From the NCBI GenBank assembly GCA_001773975.1, contig MEYI01000019.1:1072-12515 (forward strand): a stretch of DNA of 11,444 nucleotides. Direction: 5' to 3'. Shown one piece after another: positions 6,301 to 11,444 of the stretch; within the stretch, counting starts at the first letter, position 1; every line of letters starts with the position of its first letter. The position numbers and the translations under genes are program-made. The stretch is from Candidatus Azambacteria bacterium RBG_16_47_10. Its GTDB lineage: Bacteria > Patescibacteriota > Minisyncoccia > GWC2-36-17 > WO2-46-25. Under the pieces are notes generated by a model, which was given only the letters and a program-made list of their open reading frames with translations, did not search any database and had not been told where the DNA came from.

Positions 6301-7305
6301 ATGCGAAAGCTTTTTCTCTTCATTATTCTCCTAGGCCTTGCCGCAGGCGCTGTTTTTGCATATCCGGCAACGACCGCGCGCACCGAACCGAAAGAAAAGC
6401 CTCTCTCACTCGCAAAACTCGCGTTCCATTTTATCACCGACACATCTGCGCCGCTCAAAGGACAGGAACGGGACCGCATCAATATCCTGTTTTTAGGCAT
6501 GTCGGGCGTTCCGCATCCAGCGCCGTTTTTGACCGACACGATCATTCTTATGAGCATCAAACCGAGCACGCACCAGCTCGGACTTCTGTCGCTCCCCCGC
6601 GATCTCTTGGTCAAAACGGCAAACGGGGGGCAAACGAAGATCAATTCGCTCTACCTTATGAATAAGAAGGATCCTGCGCTCGCCATGGAAAAAGTGAGCG
6701 AGATCACGGGCCAGCCGATCGATTACTATTTCACGTTCGACATCGGAGGTGTAGAAACGATCGTGGATACGCTCGGGGGCCTGAACGTGCTCGTACCTGA
6801 AGACGTGAACGATCCTGCATTCCCTTCCGACAATGGAGGCACGGAGAAGTTTTCCGTGGAAAAAGGGTGGCGGTATTTTGACGGGGCGACCGTACAGAAA
6901 TATCTGCGCACGCGCCATTCACAGGGCGGAGACTTTGCGCGCATGCGCCAACAGCAGGCAGTCGTGGAAGCACTGCGGAAAAAAATATTCGGCATGCACA
7001 TGCTGTACGACTTCCCCACACTGTTCTCGCTGTATCGTGAATTGACCCCGCACATCCAAAGCGACATCGACGAAAGTGGGATCCAGCAGCTCTACACCAT
7101 CGCTAAAAACATCAGCTATGACACAGTGCAACATGTCACGATCGATGGCGATCCCCGCGATGCCGTCGCGCTGCTGAAAAGCAAAACGATCACGCTTAGC
7201 GGCATACCGGCATTCGTGCTTGTTCCGAAAACGGGCGATTTCGATTACTATGGCATTGCGGATGCCGCGGCAAACATTTTTAACGAATCAGGAATCACGA
7301 ATTAG
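6301..7305 (+). CDS. LCP-family (LytR-CpsA-Psr) cell-envelope transferase
   Basis: Membrane-anchored, extracytoplasmic enzyme. The family transfers lipid-pyrophosphate-linked glycopolymers onto peptidoglycan or other acceptors. The 334-residue protein has an N-terminal hydrophobic segment (about 4-20) that could be an anchor or a signal peptide, then the LCP domain (about 58-230). Visible motifs are NILFLGMSG (61-69), LTDTIILMSI with D79, the arginine of SLPRDL (R100), DYYFTFDIGG (141-150), and the C-terminal core YLRTRHSQGGDFARMRQQQ with R203, R205, D211 and R214. The family's usual LGxD reads LGMSG here. I start at the ATG at 6301 because a hydrophobic segment follows at once. The frame is open to 6217, but the extra residues come from the inverted repeat. 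The last seven residues are encoded by 7-base repeats. The natural acceptor cannot be told from sequence. Confidence 0.93.
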   Translation: MRKLFLFIILLGLAAGAVFAYPATTARTEPKEKPLSLAKLAFHFITDTSAPLKGQERDRINILFLGMSGVPHPAPFLTDTIILMSIKPSTHQLGLLSLPRDLLVKTANGGQTKINSLYLMNKKDPALAMEKVSEITGQPIDYYFTFDIGGVETIVDTLGGLNVLVPEDVNDPAFPSDNGGTEKFSVEKGWRYFDGATVQKYLRTRHSQGGDFARMRQQQAVVEALRKKIFGMHMLYDFPTLFSLYRELTPHIQSDIDESGIQQLYTIAKNISYDTVQHVTIDGDPRDAVALLKSKTITLSGIPAFVLVPKTGDFDYYGIADAAANIFNESGITN

Positions 7306-7385
7306 GAATCATGGGGGGGAGGATCTTTTTGTTTTTTCCAGCATGGTTCTTAATTCATAATTCCTAATTCATAATTCATGATTCT
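7285..7385. repeat. Inverted arrays of a 7-base tandem repeat at the LCP-pth junction
   Basis: Bases 7285-7312 are four units GAATCAG, GAATCAC, GAATTAG, GAATCAT. Bases 7344-7385 are six units in the opposite orientation: TGGTTCT, TAATTCA, TAATTCC, TAATTCA, TAATTCA, TGATTCT. A 31-base G- then T-rich core separates them. The left array encodes the last LCP residues and its stop; the right array contains the pth ATG. As plus-strand RNA, 7299-7313 and 7342-7356 can form a 15-bp stem with two G-U wobbles, or 7299-7308 can pair perfectly with 7361-7370 instead. Confidence 0.75.
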
Positions 7386-7944
7386 TATCATTGGCCTGGG
7401 CAATCCGGGCGACGAATACAAAAACACAAAACACAATATTGGAAGAGAGATAGTGCAGAAGCTCGCAAAAAAATACGACTTCCCTGAATTCACGCATGAT
7501 AAAAAAGCGAATGCGCTCGTGTCGCTCGGAAAAATAGAAAAAGAAAAAACATTACTCGCGCTCCCCGAAACATTCATGAACAAATCAGGGCTTGCAACAG
7601 GAGCACTCGCGAAATACTACAAAGTGAAACCGGCGACCATATTCGTGGTGCACGATGACATTGATCTGACCGTGGGGCGCATCAAGCTGTCATTTGCAAA
7701 AAATTCCGCCGGACACAAAGGTGTTGAGCACATTATAAAAAATCTCAAGACGAACGAGTTTTACCGCGTGCGTATCGGCATCAGCAACGCGCGCAAAACA
7801 AAACAGGCGCTTGAAGTGGTGCTCAAAAAATTCTCCGCAAAAGAAACGAATGAAGTGAAGAAGGCGGTAAAGAAAGCGGTCGAGGCGCTCGCCTGCGCCG
7901 TCGCTGAAAGCCCGCAGAAAGCAATGACGGAATATAACGCGTGA
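7378..7944 (+). CDS. pth: Peptidyl-tRNA hydrolase
   Basis: Cytoplasmic esterase that frees tRNA from peptidyl-tRNA dropped by ribosomes. The 188-residue protein has the N-terminal GLGNPG with N9, NTKHNIG with the catalytic H19, PETFMNKSG with N68, and HDDID with D93. Length is typical. One difference from the Escherichia coli enzyme is GHKG (113 is H, 114 is K) where the substrate-contacting GHNG asparagine would be. The C-terminal third is lysine-rich, as in many members. The ATG sits inside a 7-base repeat array and has no ribosome site. The gene follows the LCP gene by 72 bases and ends 6 bases before a hairpin terminator. Confidence 0.95.
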   Translation: MILIIGLGNPGDEYKNTKHNIGREIVQKLAKKYDFPEFTHDKKANALVSLGKIEKEKTLLALPETFMNKSGLATGALAKYYKVKPATIFVVHDDIDLTVGRIKLSFAKNSAGHKGVEHIIKNLKTNEFYRVRIGISNARKTKQALEVVLKKFSAKETNEVKKAVKKAVEALACAVAESPQKAMTEYNA

Positions 7945-7950
7945 TCCAAA

Positions 7951-7977
7951 GGGGGCTAGAAGAAGCCCTCTTTGTTT
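7951..7977 (+). terminator. Intrinsic terminator of pth
   Basis: GGGGGCT (7951-7957) pairs with AGCCCTC (7964-7970), seven pairs including one G-U, around a six-base loop. TTTGTTT follows at once. It starts six bases after the pth stop. The stem also contains the stop codon of the convergent gene at 7956-8294, so the two transcripts share this element. The T run on the minus side (TTTGG) is weak. Confidence 0.7.
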
Positions 7978-8294
7978 GCGATAAGCGCTTCGTGTAAGAT
8001 GGCTTCGAGTTTATCTACTTTTTCAGAGGACAATGGAAATCGCATGCTTTTGGAAAAAGCGGATCGCTCATCCCGCAATGCCGCCATGGTTGCCCGCAGC
8101 TCGTCTTCCGTGATGCCAGGCCGGATCGTCCCGCCAAAAAACCCCGGCATCTCCCCCGTCGACGTGTCACTTAAGTCCCCTGCGAACGCCGCGCGGACAG
8201 CATCGCGCTCATGTTCAGTGAAATCGGCGCGATACATTTCATTCTCCACATATTTTTTCCATTCTTTTTGGGTGATCTTTTGTTGTATTTCCAT
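7956..8294 (-). CDS. Hypothetical protein, 112 residues
   Basis: I do not recognise this protein. It is soluble-looking, with no signal peptide or membrane segment. The N-terminal part (about 1-45) and the C-terminal part (about 63-110) are charged and probably helical. They are joined by a glycine- and proline-containing loop, GEMPGFFGGTIRPG (47-60). It is rich in Glu, Asp, Lys and Arg and has no cysteine. Support for coding comes from a full-length frame with its own promoter-like sequence, base composition like its neighbours, and a fit between a convergent terminator and mfd. The ATG at 8292-8294 has AGGA very close (8297-8300). It is transcribed toward pth and divergently from mfd. Confidence 0.7.
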   Translation of the reverse strand: MEIQQKITQKEWKKYVENEMYRADFTEHERDAVRAAFAGDLSDTSTGEMPGFFGGTIRPGITEDELRATMAALRDERSAFSKSMRFPLSSEKVDKLEAILHEALIANKEGFF

Positions 8295-8310
8295 ATTCCT
8301 GGTGCGTTAC

Positions 8311-8338
8311 TTTATATATCCTTATTCTACCCCCACAA
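8311..8338 (-). promoter_or_regulatory. Promoter of the 112-residue hypothetical gene
   Basis: On the minus strand, TTGTGG (8333-8338) and TATAAA (8311-8316) are separated by 16 bases. Transcription would begin near 8304, giving a leader of about ten bases with AGGA just before the ATG. The remaining bases up to mfd (8339-8408) hold no convincing mfd promoter: TTGAAA at 8381-8386 has no -10 at a workable distance before the ATG. Confidence 0.45.
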
Positions 8339-8408
8339 TACCTGGTGTCAAAGGGAACCCCATCTTCCGATGCTCCCATATTGAAAAAAACAATGTATTA
8401 AGGGTAGT

Positions 8409-10391
8409 ATGAGCACAGTGAAAGACAAGCACAACAAAATACTGATCGCGGCATTCATCCCTATTTTTGCAGAACGGGATGTTTTGTGGTTTTCGGAAAA
8501 CACTGAAAAGATACAGCGCCTTGCCGCAACCGACCCGTTTTGGAGTGCGCGCGTTTGCACTATAGAAGAAGGGCAAAAGATCAGCATGTCGGAATTTTTA
8601 CGCACGCTTGCTGATCTTGAATATGAAAAAACGCAACGCGTCGCGGGCGAAGGAGAATTTTCCGTCATCGGCGGAACCGTCACCGTATTTCCGCTGAACG
8701 CCGACGCACCCGTGCGCATCGAATTTCTGGGAAACCTGATCGAAACGATCACGCACCTCCCTCCACTCGCGGACAAAGGAGAGCGCAAAACACAGCTATT
8801 AAAAAAAGAGATGCTCAAACGCGAGATCTCGCATCTTCATAATCTTAAGGAAGGAGATTATCTGGTGCACATCGATCACGGCATCGGAATATTTCGCGGG
8901 ATGATGACAAACACATCAGACGGCGAAGAAAGAAAATTCTACATCCTCCAATACGCTCCGCCGCACGGATCGGACCAGCACGACATGCTGTACGTTCCAA
9001 AAGAGCAGGTGCATAAATTATCGCTCTATATCGGCCTAGAAAATCCGACCATTCACCGCCTGTCGGGAACGGTGTGGGAACACGCGAAAAAGAAGGTCAC
9101 GGAAGAAGCGGAACAGCTGAGCAAAGAACTGCTTTTGGTGTATGCAAAACGCGAACAGGCGCGCCGCGCGCCGTATCGTGCGGATATCCCGGAACAAAAA
9201 GATTTTGACGCCACCTTCGAACATCTGGAAACAATGGACCAGCAGCAAGCGATCGAAGATGTGTTTGCCGACATGGAAAGCGACAAGCCCGTCGACCGCC
9301 TTATCTGCGGAGACGTCGGGTTTGGAAAAACAGAGGTCTCACTCCGCGCGGCGTTCAAAGCGGTATATTCGGGAAAACAAGTTGCTATTCTGTGCCCCAC
9401 CACCGTGCTTGCCGATCAGCATTATGAAACATTCAAAGAACGATTCGCAAAATTCCCCGTTACTGTCGCGATGCTCTCGCGCTTTGAAACAAAAGCGGCG
9501 CAAAAAGAAACGGTCAAAAAATTAGCGGAGGGCGCGGTGGATATCGTCATCGGCACGCACCGCGTGTTATCAAACGACGTACATTTTAAAAATATCGGCC
9601 TTGTAATTATTGATGAAGAACAGCGGTTCGGCGTACGCCAAAAAGAAAAATTCAAATCGCTCCGCGAGAGCATCGATATGCTAAGCCTGTCGGCAACCCC
9701 GATTCCCCGCACGCTGTATCTCGCGCTGTCGGGCCTGCGCAACATCAGCGTCATCAACACTCCCCCGCCGTCGCGCCAGCCGGTGGGAACTGTCGTACTG
9801 CCGTATGATAAAGCAACGGTCGCCCGCGCGATCACCGAAGAACTCAAGCGCGGTGGACAGATCTATGTTTTGCATAACCGCATCGAAACACTCGGATTTG
9901 CAAAACGCGCCATCATGGAGCTCGTGCCGAATGCGCGTTGTGAAACAGTGCACGGACGGACCGGCGAACTTCATTTGCGCAACACGATGCACCGATTCAA
10001 AGAAGGCGCGTTCGATATTTTGATCGCGACCACGATCATCGAGAACGGCCTTGATCTGAAAAATGCAAACACGCTTATTGTGGAAGATGCTGCGCGTCTC
10101 GGACTCGCGCAGGCATATCAGATACGCGGGCGCATCGGACGCTCAGACAGAAAAGCGTACGCATATTTTTTCTATCCCCCGCAGCATTTCACCGAAACGG
10201 CGCGGAAACGACTTGAAGCGCTTGAAGAAGCGTATGAGCTCGGCAGCGGATACTTCATCGCGCAAAAAGATCTCGAGATCCGCGGTGCCGGCAACATTTT
10301 AGGCAAAAAACAATCAGGTGCGGTCAACACCGTCGGCCTTAATCTCTACTGTCATATTCTCAATGAAGCGATCGAGCAGCTGCAGAATTAA
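8409..10391 (+). CDS. mfd: Transcription-repair coupling factor Mfd, short form
   Basis: RecG-like double-stranded-DNA translocase that pushes stalled RNA polymerase off DNA. The 660-residue protein keeps a short UvrB-like domain 1b (about 60-118: EFSVIGGTVTVFP, PVRIEFLG), the RNA-polymerase-interacting domain (GDYLVHIDHGIGIFRG, 149-164, to about 210), and both motor lobes: Walker A GDVGFGKT (301-308), DEEQRFGV (402-409), SATPIPRT (428-435), TTIIENGLD (541-549) and the arginine-rich QIRGRIGRSDRKAYAY (571-586). Full-length family members have about 1100-1150 residues. Missing are most of domain 1a, the UvrA-binding domain 2, domain 3 and the C-terminal domain D7; the protein stops right after GLNLYCHILNEAIEQLQN. 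No frameshifted remains lie on either side. The ATG at 8409 has no clear ribosome site. It could also be annotated as a DEAD/DEAH helicase. Confidence 0.93.
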   Translation: MSTVKDKHNKILIAAFIPIFAERDVLWFSENTEKIQRLAATDPFWSARVCTIEEGQKISMSEFLRTLADLEYEKTQRVAGEGEFSVIGGTVTVFPLNADAPVRIEFLGNLIETITHLPPLADKGERKTQLLKKEMLKREISHLHNLKEGDYLVHIDHGIGIFRGMMTNTSDGEERKFYILQYAPPHGSDQHDMLYVPKEQVHKLSLYIGLENPTIHRLSGTVWEHAKKKVTEEAEQLSKELLLVYAKREQARRAPYRADIPEQKDFDATFEHLETMDQQQAIEDVFADMESDKPVDRLICGDVGFGKTEVSLRAAFKAVYSGKQVAILCPTTVLADQHYETFKERFAKFPVTVAMLSRFETKAAQKETVKKLAEGAVDIVIGTHRVLSNDVHFKNIGLVIIDEEQRFGVRQKEKFKSLRESIDMLSLSATPIPRTLYLALSGLRNISVINTPPPSRQPVGTVVLPYDKATVARAITEELKRGGQIYVLHNRIETLGFAKRAIMELVPNARCETVHGRTGELHLRNTMHRFKEGAFDILIATTIIENGLDLKNANTLIVEDAARLGLAQAYQIRGRIGRSDRKAYAYFFYPPQHFTETARKRLEALEEAYELGSGYFIAQKDLEIRGAGNILGKKQSGAVNTVGLNLYCHILNEAIEQLQN

Positions 10392-10425
10392 TTATATCTT
10401 CAAAAAAGTCCTTATTTAAAAAATT

Positions 10426-10821
10426 TTATTTCTTATAATAATCCTTTTTGGTTTCTTCAGGCTCATTTAAAGAATTATAATCGATGGTAATCTCTTCACC
10501 CGCTAAAATATCACGAAGAGCATAATATTCCCTATCACGAACATGGGCGCTAGGGATTTTAGAATGATTGATAAACCAGCCGACTTCCATACAGCCAAAA
10601 TCCTTGGGACATCCCATAACATCGCCTCTGTCTACACAATATTGTCTAAAAAATTCTGGAACATCCTCTTTTTTCCGAACTATAGAAACATCGCTTGGAT
10701 TATTTTCATCACCAAACACTCTTAAAAAAGTTTCGGCCTTAATGCCATGGACTACGAAAACACCAACTCCATGATCAGAGGCTTTTAATATGAAAGAAAA
10801 TTCTGTTGTTTTACTTTCCAT
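10426..10821 (-). CDS. Small SET-domain protein
   Basis: A 131-residue protein with the layout of a minimal SET domain, the fold of S-adenosylmethionine-dependent lysine methyltransferases. It has an N-terminal SET-type turn DHGVGVFVVHGI (16-27), the pseudoknot motif GWFINHSKIPSAHV (81-94) with N85 and H86, and the C-terminal YYALRDILAGEEITIDYN (99-116) with the expected catalytic tyrosine Y115. No cysteine-rich post-SET segment is present. A substrate cannot be named. It starts 21 bases after the relE-like gene on the same strand, without a ribosome site, so it is probably the third gene of that operon. Its G+C by hand count of five 60-base lines is about 38%, against just over 50% in sampled lines of ftsZ and mfd, a sign of recent acquisition. 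It is convergent with mfd across a 34-base A+T-rich gap that has no hairpin. Confidence 0.85.
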   Translation of the reverse strand: MESKTTEFSFILKASDHGVGVFVVHGIKAETFLRVFGDENNPSDVSIVRKKEDVPEFFRQYCVDRGDVMGCPKDFGCMEVGWFINHSKIPSAHVRDREYYALRDILAGEEITIDYNSLNEPEETKKDYYKK

Positions 10822-10842
10822 AAAATTAGATTGAAAAACTTT

Positions 10843-11082
10843 TTACCATTTATACATATTATCATTGCGCCGTTCGATGGCGAGGATCGATATAGCGCCG
10901 TTATTATCCCGATAAATGATCCGTATACTCCCCTTGCGGACGCGAAAGATGTCTTTTCTTGCCTTGAGTTTTTTTAGCTCAAGACCCCGCACATCCTTTC
11001 GTAGAATCTTTTCCAATATTTCCCGAACTTGCGCCCGCTCTTTGGAAGAAAGCTTCAAGAGCTCTTTTTCTATCTTATCCAT
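10843..11082 (-). CDS. RelE/ParE-family toxin
   Basis: A 79-residue basic protein with the RelE/ParE core: two N-terminal helices (DKIEKELLKLSSKERAQVREILEKIL), then LKKLKARKDIFRVRKGSIRIIYRD and a final strand ILAIERRNDNMYKW. Members of this superfamily either cleave mRNA on the ribosome (RelE) or inhibit gyrase (ParE). The arginines of FRVRKGSIRIIYR and of IERR are in the usual active-region positions, but the target cannot be assigned. The ATG is two bases past the antitoxin stop, with no ribosome site, so translation is probably coupled to the antitoxin. Confidence 0.9.
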   Translation of the reverse strand: MDKIEKELLKLSSKERAQVREILEKILRKDVRGLELKKLKARKDIFRVRKGSIRIIYRDNNGAISILAIERRNDNMYKW

Positions 11083-11084
11083 GT

Positions 11085-11306
11085 TTAAAGGCGCGACAAT
11101 AAATCATTGATGGCAACGCCGCCTTTTTTGATACGAGTAAAATCGATCACCGACTCCCACTCCCCGTTATCCTCATCGGGAGAAGAAATTTTAAACACGG
11201 GTTGAGACCTGCGCACAACGACAAAGGACTTCCCTTTACTTACTTGAGAAATATATTCCTCAATATTTTCCCGCAATTCTTTAAGCCCCACGATAGATGT
11301 TTTCAT
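11085..11306 (-). CDS. Phd/YefM-family antitoxin
   Basis: A 73-residue protein with the Phd/YefM N-terminal DNA-binding fold: MKTSIVGLKELRENIEEYISQVSKGKSFVVVRRSQPVFKIS, where the KELRENIEEYI helix and the VVRRSQPVFKI strands are typical. The acidic region after residue 43 (PDEDNGEWESVIDF) leads into the C-terminal part expected to wrap around the toxin. The antitoxin-then-toxin order and the palindromic operator in the promoter agree with an autoregulated type II module. No Shine-Dalgarno sequence precedes the ATG. Its -10 is placed for a leaderless transcript. Confidence 0.9.
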   Translation of the reverse strand: MKTSIVGLKELRENIEEYISQVSKGKSFVVVRRSQPVFKISSPDEDNGEWESVIDFTRIKKGGVAINDLLSRL

Positions 11307-11312
11307 GCATAA

Positions 11313-11341
11313 AGTTTATCTTAAGATAAACATTTGGTCAA
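11313..11341 (-). promoter_or_regulatory. Toxin-antitoxin promoter with palindromic operator
   Basis: On the minus strand, TTGACC (11336-11341), 17 bases and TAAACT (11313-11318) are followed by six bases and the antitoxin ATG. A perfect 18-base palindrome, GTTTATCTTAAGATAAAC (11314-11331), covers the -10 and most of the spacer. A dimer of the antitoxin bound there would block RNA polymerase, the usual autoregulation of Phd/YefM operons. The binding itself is inference. Confidence 0.65.
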
Positions 11342-11364
11342 TATGAACATCACTGAATAACCTT

Positions 11365-11444
11365 TTAGAGCACCGTCCACACTCTTTCTTTAATCCGTTC
11401 ACGCTTTTCCTTTATATAAAAACAGGAAAGCTGCACTTCCGTTA
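11365..11444 (-). CDS. Possible 3' end of a gene cut by the window edge
   Basis: Reading in from the right edge on the minus strand, one frame is open for 26 codons and ends at TAA (11365-11367). The residues are TEVQLSCFYIKEKRERIKERVWTVL, with a charged helical look (KEKRERIKERV). The stop lies 24 bases before the antitoxin promoter. The piece is too short to identify, and a chance open frame of this length is quite possible. Confidence 0.3.
   Translation of the reverse strand, partial: TEVQLSCFYIKEKRERIKERVWTVL

Noticed and set aside
7299..7356. A rho-independent terminator after the LCP gene
   Set aside because: The T-rich stretch is in the loop and not after the stem, and no T run follows the right arm.
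7285..7385. A CRISPR-like array
   Set aside because: Units are 7 bases, adjacent and degenerate, with no spacers and with inverted orientation. This is a short tandem repeat.
8348..8818. A 156-codon minus-strand frame antisense to the start of mfd
   Set aside because: It overlaps the conserved domain 1b coding region of mfd, and its translation shows no family features.

Overview
The window looks like chromosomal DNA from a bacterium with a reduced genome, most likely of the Patescibacteria (CPR) group. This rests on three things: housekeeping genes packed with gaps of a few bases or overlaps, a translation-to-division gene order (hisS, HIT, rpsU, yqeY, ybeY, ftsA, ftsZ) with no surrounding murein-synthesis cluster, and a Mfd translocase cut down to its motor core. 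TGA is used as a normal stop (ends of the HIT and pth genes), so the code-25 lineages (Gracilibacteria and relatives) are unlikely. The lineage call is inference from protein style, not from a marker comparison.

Left two thirds, minus strand (6190 down to about 70): lepB, hisS, a HIT hydrolase, rpsU, yqeY, ybeY, ftsA and ftsZ lie in one direction with spacings of -4 to +18 bases, except for a 180-base gap before ftsZ. They probably form one long transcript that starts at a promoter directly in front of lepB. The genes cover protein export, tRNA charging, the small ribosomal subunit, rRNA maturation, tRNA-dependent amidation (or a related role) and the divisome. The ftsA-ftsZ gap holds the best Shine-Dalgarno sequence in the window, a five-codon reading frame, a 13-bp RNA hairpin overlapping that frame, and a candidate ftsZ promoter.

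Middle, plus strand (6301 to 7944): an LCP (LytR-CpsA-Psr) cell-envelope transferase diverges from lepB across a nested 70-base inverted repeat. It is followed by pth (peptidyl-tRNA hydrolase). The junction between them is built from 7-base tandem repeats in opposite orientations. A hairpin terminator closes pth and faces a convergent small gene of unknown function (7956-8294).

Right part: mfd (8409-10391, plus strand) encodes a 660-residue transcription-repair coupling translocase that lacks most of the UvrB-like N-terminus and the C-terminal D7 domain. After it the base composition falls from just over 50% G+C to about 38% in the next gene. There, on the minus strand, lies an accessory block: Phd/YefM antitoxin, RelE/ParE toxin and a small SET-domain protein, probably one operon, read from a promoter that overlaps a perfect 18-base palindrome. 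The last 80 bases may hold the end of another minus-strand gene.

Two promoters (lepB and the antitoxin) have a -35, a 17-base spacer and a -10 placed exactly six bases before the ATG, with no Shine-Dalgarno sequence. This arrangement predicts leaderless mRNAs. No tRNA, rRNA, CRISPR array or insertion sequence was seen, and no gene-free stretch exceeds 300 bases.
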